20,711 nucleotides of DNA from Nanohaloarchaea archaeon PL-Br10_U2g27 (GTDB lineage Archaea > Nanohalarchaeota > Nanosalinia > Nanosalinales > Nanosalinaceae), in assembly GCA_001564035.1 (NCBI GenBank), contig LKMX01000006.1, forward strand, positions 1-20,711. Reading direction: 5' to 3'. Positions 1 to 7,080 of the stretch are shown piece by piece (the first letter of the stretch is position 1; every line of letters begins with the position of its first letter). Position numbers and translations under genes: made by a program. Under the pieces are notes generated by a model that saw only the letters and a list, made by a program, of their open reading frames with translations, had not been told where the DNA came from and searched no databases.

Positions 1-373
1 ACAATTCTTCTTTACCAGAATCCATGTGCTTCATTGTAACATTACCATCTTCTAAATATGTTTGGACTAATTGAGTTACGTCTTCGATTTGGTGTGCCAT
101 TTCGTGAGGTACTGATAAGGGAGATTTGGAGAAAATTAGTAGTTCGCCAGATTTGATAGGATTATATCTGAATAGTTTTGGGCTAGCGCCAGGAGACTCC
201 ATTTCTTGACCAGAGAATTCCTTGTAACCTATTTCATCTTCTACTCTCAAGCTGTCAATTCCTAAGGGGTCAAGGACTTCTTCAAACTCTCTGTAAGTAT
301 CCTCAACTATATTCTCCAGTAAGACTCTCTCAACCTCATCAAGATCATAAGAATCTGGGAATGTTGCCTCCAT
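1..373 (-). CDS. Partial HEXXH metallopeptidase-like protein (C-terminus outside window)
   Basis: An open frame starts at the ATG at 373-371 and runs off the window edge after 124 codons, so the C-terminus is missing. The protein is acidic and carries HEMAH at residues 90-94, preceded by a hydrophobic strand (LLIFS) and a proline. This is the HEXXH zinc-binding and catalytic motif of many metallopeptidases. The third ligand would lie downstream and cannot be seen. There is no signal peptide, so it is probably cytosolic. The start is supported by a TATA-like element (TTATAAG, 396-402) about 26 nt upstream, as expected for a leaderless transcript. No specific family is recognised. HEXXH can occur by chance, so protease activity is an inference. 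The stretch contains no AGGCCT. Confidence 0.6.
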   Translation of the reverse strand, partial: MEATFPDSYDLDEVERVLLENIVEDTYREFEEVLDPLGIDSLRVEDEIGYKEFSGQEMESPGASPKLFRYNPIKSGELLIFSKSPLSVPHEMAHQIEDVTQLVQTYLEDGNVTMKHMDSGKEEL

Positions 374-390
374 AGTTCACAGACTAACTC

Positions 391-403
391 AAAAACTTAT
401 AAC
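391..403 (-). promoter_or_regulatory. TATA box of the partial metallopeptidase-like gene
   Basis: On the minus strand the core reads TTATAAG (396-402), centred 26 nt before the ATG at 373. This distance puts the transcription start at or next to the start codon. Confidence 0.5.
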
Positions 404-426
404 ACTACTTAATAGTCACAACACAA

Positions 427-804
427 TTAGAATTGGCTAAGATTTTTTTGTCTGTCTTCTTCCTCAATATAGAAGTTATACTCTCTCACAATCCACCTCA
501 TCAGCAAATTAACTACCGAGTCTACCTGATTGTCTGCCAGTTCTTTACCTGCCGGCACACGATGAGCCTTAGATAGTTCTCGCCGAGAAGAAGCTCTACA
601 CGCATGCATAGCTTTGTAAACAGGATTTCCTGCCTTTGGAGTCTGTTGTCCATCATTTTCAGGCTGTTCTCGTAGTTTCAACTCCACTATTTCCCTAGTC
701 TGTTCTTTGAGGCCAGGTATACCTATTTTCCTTATTAGCTTGATATCCTGATGGTTGAGCCTAGGCATGTCGCTGCCTCTTCCCGGAAGTTCCAGACGCC
801 TCAT
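427..804 (-). CDS. DUF4186-like protein
   Basis: A 125-residue protein that I recognise, from memory of the family, as DUF4186-like. It shows NDGQQTP (50-56), GNPVYKAMHA (59-68), a conserved-looking H81 followed by VPAGKEL, and a C-terminal LLMRWIVRE. The family has no assigned function that I can state. As I recall it, the usual segment after HAT holds three cysteines (CCRGC); here the equivalent reads SSRRE, so a metal site may be lost. The protein is net basic, unlike its very acidic neighbours, which suggests acquisition from outside. The ATG at 804 is chosen because a TATA-like TTTTAA lies about 26 nt upstream; an internal ATG at 768 is an alternative. It is transcribed divergently from ychF across a 66-bp spacer. 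Confidence 0.6.
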   Translation of the reverse strand: MRRLELPGRGSDMPRLNHQDIKLIRKIGIPGLKEQTREIVELKLREQPENDGQQTPKAGNPVYKAMHACRASSRRELSKAHRVPAGKELADNQVDSVVNLLMRWIVREYNFYIEEEDRQKNLSQF

Positions 805-826
805 ACAATAATTTGTACTCAGTTCG

Positions 827-840
827 AATGTTAAAACATT
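827..840. promoter_or_regulatory. Inverted repeat AATGTT-AA-AACATT between divergent promoters
   Basis: A 14-bp perfect inverted repeat sits in the 66-bp spacer between the DUF4186-like gene and ychF. It abuts the ychF TATA element (841-850) and overlaps the position expected for the TATA box of the leftward gene. It could be an operator or simply an AT-rich coincidence. Confidence 0.3.
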
Positions 841-850
841 ATTTAAAATA
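841..850 (+). promoter_or_regulatory. TATA box of ychF
   Basis: ATTTAAAATA is centred about 26 nt before the ATG at 871, with no Shine-Dalgarno sequence. This predicts a leaderless ychF mRNA. Confidence 0.5.
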
Positions 851-870
851 TTTTTCGCATTCTTTGGTTT

Positions 871-2070
871 ATGCCCTATAAAATCGGACTCGTAGGTAAG
901 CCCAGCGTCGGAAAATCGACTTTCTTCAATGCAGCAACAATGAACAATGTGGATGAAGCAGCGTACCCATTCACCACAATAGAGCCTTCAGTCGGAGAAG
1001 CATATGTCCGAGTCCGAGACGCAGCTCCAGACTTCGGTGAGACACCAGATCCGAGGGTCGGATTCTACCATGACGGTACAAGATACGTGCCTGTGAAGTT
1101 AGTCGACGTGGCAGGCCTAGTACCTGGAGCACATGAGGGTAAAGGCCTGGGTAATAAGTTCTTAAGCGATTTGAACGAGGCAGATGTCTTAATCCATATA
1201 GTTGACTTTTCCGGAGAAACCGATGCAGAAGGCGAGCCAACTGAAAACCACGATCCTAGGGAAGATATTGATTTTCTTGAAAACGAACTAGATCAATGGT
1301 ATCTGGGAATTCTTGAGAAAGGTATTGAAAGGTTTGAAAACAAGCAGAGGCAGCCGGACGTGAAACTTGAGGTAGAGTTGGCAGAGCAGATGAGCGCTTT
1401 TAAGACTAATAAAAATCAGATAAAGAAGCTTATACTTCGCGAAGGCCTTGACCTAGAACCCGGTTCGTGGAGCAGCGAAGACCGTTTAGCCTTGGCTAGC
1501 AGCATCCGTGAAGAGACCAAGCCAATGGTTATAGCTGCCAACAAGTTAGATACTGAAAACGGGAGGGAAAACTTCGAGGCCATTACAAGCGATGAAGAGT
1601 ATTCGCACTTGGAAATTGTTCCGTGTAGTGCTCATGCTGAGAAGGCTTTGAAAAACGCTGATGATCAAGGCCTGATCGATTACTGGCCGGGTAAAAACGA
1701 TTTTGATATTGTTGAAGAATCTGGTTTGAGCGAGGAACAAGTTCAGGGCTTGAACGAGATCAGAGAGTTTATCGAGGAGTTCGGCGAGACAGGAGTCCAG
1801 AAGGCTTTAGAGACTGCTGTTTTCGAAGAGTTAGGCCTCAAGTATGTGTTCCCAGGCGGCGCTGATGGTCTGGGAGACGAGCACGGCAATATTTTGCCTG
1901 ACTGTTTCTTGGTCCCTGGTGATTCTACAGTACTGGATTTCGCTTTTGAGATACACTCTGATCTAGGAGAAGGTTTTTTGCATGGTATTGACTGTAGGGA
2001 AAACCGGCAGGTAAGCGGTGACAGAGAGATAGAGAACGGAGACGTTATTGAGATAGTGACAACCAACTGA
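871..2070 (+). CDS. ychF: YchF/Obg-family GTPase/ATPase (archaeal form)
   Basis: A 399-residue protein of the translation-associated YchF/OLA1 group of the Obg superfamily, P-loop NTPases linked to ribosomes and stress. G1 is GKPSVGKST (9-17), switch II is DVAGLVPGAHEGKG (79-92) and G4 is NKLD (224-227). A long helical insert lies at about 125-205, and a C-terminal TGS domain (about 335-399) ends in GDVIEIVT. Length fits the archaeal family (about 390-400). YchF of bacteria and eukaryotes has an altered G4 and prefers ATP; the NKLD here looks closer to a GTP-type motif, so nucleotide preference is open. Five AGGCCT hexamers fall in this gene, all encoding Gly-Leu. The start is fixed by the TATA box and the conserved N-terminus. 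Confidence 0.93.
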   Translation: MPYKIGLVGKPSVGKSTFFNAATMNNVDEAAYPFTTIEPSVGEAYVRVRDAAPDFGETPDPRVGFYHDGTRYVPVKLVDVAGLVPGAHEGKGLGNKFLSDLNEADVLIHIVDFSGETDAEGEPTENHDPREDIDFLENELDQWYLGILEKGIERFENKQRQPDVKLEVELAEQMSAFKTNKNQIKKLILREGLDLEPGSWSSEDRLALASSIREETKPMVIAANKLDTENGRENFEAITSDEEYSHLEIVPCSAHAEKALKNADDQGLIDYWPGKNDFDIVEESGLSEEQVQGLNEIREFIEEFGETGVQKALETAVFEELGLKYVFPGGADGLGDEHGNILPDCFLVPGDSTVLDFAFEIHSDLGEGFLHGIDCRENRQVSGDREIENGDVIEIVTTN

Positions 2071-2086
2071 AAAACTTAATTCCCTA

Positions 2087-2096
2087 TTTTTAACCT
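2087..2096 (+). terminator. Possible T-run terminator after ychF
   Basis: A short T run (TATTTTTAA) lies about 20 nt past the ychF stop. Archaeal RNA polymerase often stops at such runs. The following PHP gene has its own promoter. Confidence 0.3.
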
Positions 2097-2153
2097 CTAT
2101 CAAAAATCGACTGTGCTTTGCATTGATTGGAGAGATAAATGAGGTTTAAAGAA

Positions 2154-2164
2154 CTTATATAAAA
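2154..2164 (+). promoter_or_regulatory. TATA box of the PHP gene
   Basis: CTTATATAAAA is a strong archaeal TATA element whose centre is about 22-27 nt before the ATG at 2181. It supports a leaderless transcript. Confidence 0.6.
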
Positions 2165-2180
2165 TTTTCCGGCTTTAGCC

Positions 2181-3266
2181 ATGTCTATGCGTTTAGAAGA
2201 CAGCGAGGCAGTCGATTTTCATATTCATACTAGTTTTTCAGATTCTGAGGCCTCAATACACGATTTGATTAACGAAGCTGCGGAGTCCGGCGTACAACGT
2301 ATTTCATTCTGCGACCACGCCAACATAACCGATAGAAACAAGAACTATGGCTCTAATAACAGGTTTTACGATCCTGCAATATTCCCTAGCGGAAATCCCG
2401 GTCAGAAAAACTTTTATCACGTAGCCAAGGTCTTCGACATCTTTGAATCACGAGAATATGCATTAATAGAAGAGGCCTTGGATAACGACCGTTGTGTGTT
2501 AACGGATGCGTATGATCTTGAATCGTTGCCTGATAGGGTTACAGATCCAGACGCAGTCGACATCGAGGAAGAGCCTGTACTTGTGCATAATGGCATTGAA
2601 CTAGACTATAATCCTCCTATTGCGGAGGCCTCTACTTTGGAGGAGGAAAATGAGATTGTTTCGGGTTATAATACAAGGCTTAAGATTCTATTAGCTCTGG
2701 CAGAGAACCGTACTACTTGCCACGAGTTATATATTGGCGGAGAGTTTCGAGAAGTTGAAAAACAGGGTATAGGTTTTGATGTGCGGTTAGGAAGCGTTCA
2801 CGATGTTTTCGTTGGCGGAAAGCCATGTTATGTTAAGAAGGATGACCGGTTTAAAGGCCTGTCACGGGAAGATAGGGCTGAGGTCGTGGATCTTTACTTT
2901 AGGAAGTTAGAGCATTTAGTAGATTCTGAGATTTATGATATATGTGCTCATCCCTCTCTTATAGAGCGAAATGATCGCTTGATGAGATCTCTACCTACCG
3001 GAGATTTTGATACACGGGATGAACAGCTCTCAAGCTACTATTCCTCATTAATTGAAAGTTTTGAGGATTCGAAGACGATCCCTGAGTTTAATGGTAAGGG
3101 CGTTGAACGTCAAGAACCTGGATCTGTCTTCTGGGAACTGGTTAAGGAAAGAGATCTTCCTCATACTAGGGGTTCTGACTCTCACAGACTCGGCGAGATC
3201 TCCAGCAGAATGGAAGATTTTGAGCAGGTTGAAGAAGGTAAGAGGCCTTGTAAACCTGCAAAATAA
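2181..3266 (+). CDS. PHP-domain metal-dependent phosphoesterase
   Basis: A 361-residue PHP (polymerase and histidinol phosphatase) family protein. Metal-ligand motifs are in order: HIH (14-16), CDH (44-46), a glutamate in GIELDYN, a histidine in ICAHPSL and D333-S-H335 near the C-terminus. PHP enzymes are di- or trinuclear metal phosphoesterases acting on phosphorylated small molecules or nucleic acids. This one resembles the histidinol-phosphatase-like group, but there are no histidine-biosynthesis neighbours, so the substrate is unknown. A long acidic insert (about 65-150) separates the second and third motifs. The gene is convergent with the phosphoribosyltransferase gene, with 6 bp between stops. 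An in-frame ATG two codons downstream is a possible alternative start. Confidence 0.85.
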   Translation: MSMRLEDSEAVDFHIHTSFSDSEASIHDLINEAAESGVQRISFCDHANITDRNKNYGSNNRFYDPAIFPSGNPGQKNFYHVAKVFDIFESREYALIEEALDNDRCVLTDAYDLESLPDRVTDPDAVDIEEEPVLVHNGIELDYNPPIAEASTLEEENEIVSGYNTRLKILLALAENRTTCHELYIGGEFREVEKQGIGFDVRLGSVHDVFVGGKPCYVKKDDRFKGLSREDRAEVVDLYFRKLEHLVDSEIYDICAHPSLIERNDRLMRSLPTGDFDTRDEQLSSYYSSLIESFEDSKTIPEFNGKGVERQEPGSVFWELVKERDLPHTRGSDSHRLGEISSRMEDFEQVEEGKRPCKPAK

Positions 3267-3272
3267 CTGGGT

Positions 3273-3887
3273 TTATGAGCGTATTTCCAGATTTATTTCT
3301 GAGGACTCTTCCAGCATTTTTTCTTCGTCCCTAGGTTTTATTCCTAGTGTGAGGCAGATTATGTTTTCCGCACCTGCTTCTTTCAACAGTTCTGCTGCAT
3401 GCATGAACGAGCATCCTGTAAGCGCTATATTGTCGACTAAGATTATATTTTTGCCTTCAACGTCTTCTGTGATGTCTATTGATCCTTCAAGGTTAATAGC
3501 TTTTTCTCTGAAGGTGTCTAAGTTGTGGTTGTCGTTCACTGTTTCTGTCCGTTCCAAAACGTTATTGTAATCGATACCTACGTTCGATGTTACGTCTCTA
3601 ACTAAGTCCTCCATATTTTCGTTCAACTGTCCTTTAACGTGAGTAGGGACTAAAGCAGCAAAATCCCAGTTCCCGCCGTCTATCACTTGTTCGAAAAGCT
3701 GGGAAAACTCTCCTTTAAACTCGTTTTTAAGCTCTTCATCACCGTAGACGTAGAACCAAACCTGTTTTCTGGAAAACTCGTGCTCTCCAGCACAATCCCT
3801 TTTGTAATGATCTAAAGCAAACACGTTTACTGGGTATTCGAAATACTTCGACTGCAACTTCTGATGTATAAAAGGCCTAGTTTCCAT
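3273..3887 (-). CDS. Phosphoribosyltransferase-fold protein
   Basis: A 204-residue protein with a PRTase-type phosphate-binding loop near residues 147-160: ILVDNIALTGCS follows a hydrophobic strand and is followed by AAELLKEAGA. The usual motif is four hydrophobics, two acids, then TTG-[ST]; here the second acid is Asn and the loop reads ALTGCS. A cysteine-containing N-terminal part (RDCAGEHEF) and the absence of a specific hood motif leave it closest to ComF-like or orphan PRTases. Its reaction, usually use of phosphoribosyl pyrophosphate to add or remove a base, cannot be assigned to a substrate. A TATA-like ACAATAAAAAG (3910-3920) about 27 nt before the ATG supports this start. Confidence 0.72.
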   Translation of the reverse strand: METRPFIHQKLQSKYFEYPVNVFALDHYKRDCAGEHEFSRKQVWFYVYGDEELKNEFKGEFSQLFEQVIDGGNWDFAALVPTHVKGQLNENMEDLVRDVTSNVGIDYNNVLERTETVNDNHNLDTFREKAINLEGSIDITEDVEGKNIILVDNIALTGCSFMHAAELLKEAGAENIICLTLGIKPRDEEKMLEESSEINLEIRS

Positions 3888-3909
3888 ACGTCCAAATTAT
3901 CGTCCTTTT

Positions 3910-3920
3910 CTTTTTATTGT
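3910..3920 (-). promoter_or_regulatory. TATA box of the phosphoribosyltransferase gene
   Basis: The minus strand reads ACAATAAAAAG about 27 nt before the ATG at 3887, consistent with a leaderless start. Confidence 0.45.
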
Positions 3921-3979
3921 ATGTATAGAAAAATATACTGTTTTCTAACACTCCTCCCTGCTGGCGTGTGCTTGAACCA

Positions 3980-4000
3980 AAGTAAAAATAGAAAGAAATA
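3980..4000 (-). terminator. Possible T-rich terminator after the acidic secreted protein gene
   Basis: On the minus strand a T-rich tract, including a run of five T at 3988-3984, lies about 35-50 nt past the stop codon at 4032. Confidence 0.3.
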
Positions 4001-4031
4001 CAGGGCGATAACCTAGGCTACAGGCCTTCAC

Positions 4032-5189
4032 TTATCTCCCTGGTATGATCGAATTCACGATGTTAGATAGTCCTTCAATTGCGTTACCAATGACTGAGGA
4101 TTCTTCTTCCTCTACATCATCAAAAGTGTCAGGTTCTTCTTGAGGATCTTCTGTTTCTTCAGACTCTAGATCATCTTCTTCCGGTTCTGTTTCCGGCCCT
4201 GTTTCTAGTTCTTCTTCAGTTTCGTCAGATTCTTCAAGGCCTTCAGGATCTGTTTCTTCAATAGAGTCATCTTCGGCTTCTTCATCAGGAATTTCGTCTG
4301 AGTCTGGGTCTGTTTCTGTATCTGTCTCCTCATCTTCAGACTCTTCTCCAGTCTCATCCAGATCTTCCTCTGTTTCATTTCTGTCTTCTTCTATGCCGTC
4401 TATCATCTCTTCTAGCTCTTCTTGATCTTCTTGATCTTCTTCAGGATCTTCTGTGCCAGTCTCGTTCATTTCTTCTCCAGTTTCATCTTCTTCTGTTTCG
4501 TTGGTTTCTTGTTCTGTTTCGTAGTCAGTTTCTGTATCATTGAAGTCTGGATCTTCTTCATCTGTTTCGTTTAGTTGTTCTGTCTCGTCATCATGTTCTT
4601 CTTGTTCCTCAAATTCATGTTCTGAATCATCATACTCTTCCATTCCTGTTTCATTAGTGTCTTCTGTTTCATTAGCGTCTTGTTCCTCGATTTCGGACAG
4701 TTCTTCTGGTTCTTCGTCTCTCATCTCATCTTCCGGTTGGCTCTCTATGTTTCCATCCTCGTCAACTTCTATTTCTTGTTTTTCCTCGCCATCAATAACT
4801 ACTGTTAATTCGTACGGTTCTTCTGCACCGAAGTAAGCCTCAAAACCTTCTGGCTCTACCATCTGTGGGCAGGACTCGCCGTTCTCCATTCCTACTTCTT
4901 CTGAGTCTATATTGATCTGGTAAGGTTGTTCATCAGAAACGGATGCGTTGAGTTCGTGGCAAGGAGTTGGTTTCTCAACAGTTCCTGTAAGTTGAATGCC
5001 TTGATCTTCTGGGCTGTACTCTAAATTCTCTGTCTGATCTTCTGCTTCGATAATTTCAAAGCTGAAGTCATAGCTCATTTCTTCTTCTAGAGCTTTATCT
5101 TCAGTTGAATTATCCTCAGTCGCTGATACCGCCCCTGTTAATAATGTCAGGCATGCTATCAGCACAACACATAGCTTTTTGTTCTTCAT
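4032..5189 (-). CDS. Secreted, extremely acidic Glu/Asp/Thr-rich protein with N-glycosylation sequons
   Basis: A 385-residue protein from the ATG at 5189 (an upstream in-frame ATG at 5219 would place charged residues before the signal peptide and is less likely). It has a Sec signal peptide (MKNKKLCVVLIACLTLLTG, cleavage after AVSA). A beta-rich region of about 130 residues follows, with two cysteines (PCHEL, SCPQM). Then comes a long low-complexity tract of Glu, Asp and Thr, and a short hydrophobic C-terminus (VIGNAIEGLSNIVNSIIPG). About nine N-X-S/T sequons occur, mostly as NET within the acidic tract, so a glycosylated surface stalk is plausible. No known family is recognised. The next gene upstream encodes a smaller protein of the same plan. 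Confidence 0.75.
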   Translation of the reverse strand: MKNKKLCVVLIACLTLLTGAVSATEDNSTEDKALEEEMSYDFSFEIIEAEDQTENLEYSPEDQGIQLTGTVEKPTPCHELNASVSDEQPYQINIDSEEVGMENGESCPQMVEPEGFEAYFGAEEPYELTVVIDGEEKQEIEVDEDGNIESQPEDEMRDEEPEELSEIEEQDANETEDTNETGMEEYDDSEHEFEEQEEHDDETEQLNETDEEDPDFNDTETDYETEQETNETEEDETGEEMNETGTEDPEEDQEDQEELEEMIDGIEEDRNETEEDLDETGEESEDEETDTETDPDSDEIPDEEAEDDSIEETDPEGLEESDETEEELETGPETEPEEDDLESEETEDPQEEPDTFDDVEEEESSVIGNAIEGLSNIVNSIIPGR

Positions 5190-5304
5190 AGTTATCTTAT
5201 GAAAAGTCGTTGAAACCAATTAAATCAAATTACAGAATTAAGTAAGGGTAGAAAGACAATATAGGCCTTAAATCAACATTGAATAGTCTAAATTGTGCCA
5301 GTTG

Positions 5305-5817
5305 TCAGAGGAAGCTTGTGAACCATTTAACAAGTGAATTGAAACCCGTTGTTTCAAGTTCTACATCATTTTCTTCAAGCAGAATCTCTTCGGAGCCTTC
5401 CTCAAAGACTTCGTCGTTCATTTCGATACTGTAGTCTAGGCTGTAATTACCTGAATTGAATTCTTCAGAAACATTAAATTCGACGGGCGTAATTACTGTT
5501 GTGACTATTTGATCATCTGCAGGCTCTTCTATCTCAATTAAGGCTTCTATATTATCGTCATTAACTTCCATGCTTTCTTCGGCAATAGTGTAACCCCCAG
5601 TATTAGCACAGTACAGGCCTGAGACAATGACTTGAGTATCGTTCACTTCAACATCGACTTCTTGAGAGTTAACTTCGACATCTCCACACACAGTTTCCGC
5701 ATCGCTTTCAGTGTGATCGGCCTCAATATCGCTGTCTACCTGAACTGCCGAGAAACCGGCCGCTAAAACTGTTAATGACAGTAAGATTAATGCCAAAGTC
5801 GGATACTTTAACTTCAT
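5305..5817 (-). CDS. Small secreted acidic protein, architecture like its downstream neighbour
   Basis: A 170-residue protein with a Sec signal peptide (MKLKYPTLALILLSLTVLAA), a beta-rich acidic body with two cysteines (VCGDVEV, LYCANTG), three sequons (NDT, NVS, NYS), and an amphipathic C-terminal segment (FNSLVKWFTSFL). The plan matches the neighbouring acidic protein without its long Glu/Asp/Thr tract. The sequence just before the start codon, ATAACTATGAA, is identical in both genes. A TATA-like ATATAAA (about 5841-5848) lies 24-31 nt before the ATG. No family is recognised; a surface or S-layer-associated role is a guess. Confidence 0.7.
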   Translation of the reverse strand: MKLKYPTLALILLSLTVLAAGFSAVQVDSDIEADHTESDAETVCGDVEVNSQEVDVEVNDTQVIVSGLYCANTGGYTIAEESMEVNDDNIEALIEIEEPADDQIVTTVITPVEFNVSEEFNSGNYSLDYSIEMNDEVFEEGSEEILLEENDVELETTGFNSLVKWFTSFL

Positions 5818-5927
5818 AGTTATTTATTTGTCGGCAGCGATTTATATTTTGGTAAGGTGTGGCAGAGACTTAGGAAGGCCCTCAAAAATTTTTACCTCAG
5901 ACTTAACTAAATTTCAGGCCTATTCAG

Positions 5928-5936
5928 GTATATAAC
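5928..5936 (+). promoter_or_regulatory. TATA box of the 157-codon unknown gene
   Basis: GTATATAAC lies about 26-30 nt before the GTG (5955) and ATG (5961) start candidates. An AGGCCT (5916-5921) sits 7 nt upstream of it. Confidence 0.5.
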
Positions 5937-5960
5937 AGTTTTAAGCTAGTTTTTGTGTAT

Positions 5961-6458
5961 ATGATAGCTGGTCGTCTTTCAGGAGGCAGTATGCATTATG
6001 ATGACTGGATAATCTTTTTGGAAGAGGATTTGACAGGTAAAGAAGTGCTGGAAGGCGAAATATATGATATTAAAAGGCCTTATGAGGAAGGCGTAATTGA
6101 ATTAGGTATTGGAGATGTATCAGAACCTGTGATGGAGTGGGAACATGATTCAGGCGAAGAATTAGGTTATTTCAGTGTAGAGGCGAGCCCTACTGTCAGA
6201 GGTTTGCGTGTCGGCGATGCTATTGGATGGCGGGCCTCTTCTTATTCTGATGTTCCTAGTGTTAACAAAATCCATTTTGTGAGGGCTGAGGAGCCTGAAG
6301 GCCTTCAAACCATTGAATCCTACGAGGATTTGGACGTTTTTAATGAAAAGTTTCTGCGTCAAGACTCTGATTTCCCTAATAAGTTGACTTATGAGCAGTT
6401 AGTGATGTTTCGTTACTTCAGCGACGATTTGATGGAGCAGTACCGATCTGAACCATGA
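5961..6458 (+). CDS. Unknown protein, possible small beta-barrel fold
   Basis: About 165 residues, not recognised. From the ATG at 5991 it would begin MHYDDWIIFLEEDLTGKE; from 5961 it gains MIAGRLSGGS, and from the GTG at 5955 two more residues. The TATA box favours 5955 or 5961, while an AGGAGG favours 5991. The first 90 residues alternate hydrophobic and charged positions (VLEGEIYDIKRPYEEGVIEL) and contain a VRGLRVGDAIGW segment, which resembles a small beta barrel. The C-terminal third is helical and acidic. No membrane or signal segment is present. It is convergent with the next gene, with 5 bp between stops. Confidence 0.6.
   Translation: MIAGRLSGGSMHYDDWIIFLEEDLTGKEVLEGEIYDIKRPYEEGVIELGIGDVSEPVMEWEHDSGEELGYFSVEASPTVRGLRVGDAIGWRASSYSDVPSVNKIHFVRAEEPEGLQTIESYEDLDVFNEKFLRQDSDFPNKLTYEQLVMFRYFSDDLMEQYRSEP
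5981..5990 (+). promoter_or_regulatory. Shine-Dalgarno sequence that may set an internal start
   Basis: AGGAGG (5981-5986) precedes the ATG at 5991 by 4 nt. It makes that ATG a real candidate start even though earlier starts fit a leaderless transcript. Confidence 0.45.
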
Positions 6459-6463
6459 ACGCG

Positions 6464-6970
6464 TTATTCTCTAGCAAGGTATGCCCATCCATCGTCTTTC
6501 CTACCTATTAAAAGGTCTAAAATTTTTTCTTGCCGATTAAAGGCCTGTAAAACTAAACTATCCTGGCTTTTATCTTGGTAAATGTTAGCTGTTACTAAGA
6601 ACTTTTTTTCTCCTGTCAAAGGCATTTCATAGTTAATCACTTTATTAGAGGCCTGACGGTCTTCTTGGAAAGGTGAGAATTCACACTGATTCATATCGTA
6701 CATGACTTTCTCTTTTTCAAGCTGTGATTCGATCCCAAAAACTGTGTCTCTGTAAAAAGATGAGTCAGAGAACACTACTCCTCCAAAATCGTTTTCTCCA
6801 TAAACTACTAGAAAAGGATCGTAATCAGAAGGCGTTTCAACAGGCAAATTGAAGAATACGCCGCTCAAACCTTCAGAACTGTTTAAAAAATCTATTTCAT
6901 AATCTAAAACAGCTACTTCATCAACTATTTCATCATAAATCCCGTTTAAATTCTCCCCTACCTTCTCCAT
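6464..6970 (-). CDS. Unknown cytosolic protein
   Basis: About 168 residues from the ATG at 6970, chosen because a TATA-like TTAATAATTTTG (6989-7000) lies about 25 nt upstream; an upstream non-ATG start at 6991 would lie inside that TATA box. The sequence is a mixed alpha/beta protein with a central DPFLVVYGENDFGGVVF strand pair and a C-terminal FLVTANIYQDK, LVLQAFNRQEKILDLLIG pattern. There is no signal peptide or membrane helix. I recognise no family and infer no function. Confidence 0.6.
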   Translation of the reverse strand: MEKVGENLNGIYDEIVDEVAVLDYEIDFLNSSEGLSGVFFNLPVETPSDYDPFLVVYGENDFGGVVFSDSSFYRDTVFGIESQLEKEKVMYDMNQCEFSPFQEDRQASNKVINYEMPLTGEKKFLVTANIYQDKSQDSLVLQAFNRQEKILDLLIGRKDDGWAYLARE

Positions 6971-7041
6971 CAGATAATATTTACACAGCAAAATTATTAA
7001 GCGCTAGTTAAAGCTTGCTAGAAACAACTGCTAGAAGGAAA

Positions 7042-7064
7042 TTGAAAAGAAGAGAAAGTAAAAA
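7042..7064 (-). terminator. T-rich terminator of the nrdR-nrdJ operon
   Basis: The minus strand carries a run of five T followed by CTTTCTCTTCTTTTC, starting about 17 nt past the last stop of the operon. An AGGCCT (7069-7074) lies between. Confidence 0.4.
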
Positions 7065-7080
7065 TGCTAGGCCTTTCAGC

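Noticed and set aside
3052..3570. 172-codon plus-strand frame
   Set aside because: It overlaps the ends of the PHP and phosphoribosyltransferase genes, both of which have clear family motifs.
3888..4031. Possible small RNA in the spacer before the acidic protein gene
   Set aside because: A GC-richer patch (CTCCTCCCTGCTGGCGTG) is present, but no stable fold or promoter supports a gene.
4540..4836. Serine/cysteine-rich open frame on the plus strand
   Set aside because: It is the complement of the Glu/Asp/Thr-rich tract; repeated TCT, TCC and TGT codons explain its composition.
4240..5000. Apparent DNA repeats of TCTGTTTC and TCTTC
   Set aside because: They reflect Glu-Thr-Glu and Glu-Glu codons in the low-complexity tract; no regular tandem unit or CRISPR-like spacing exists.
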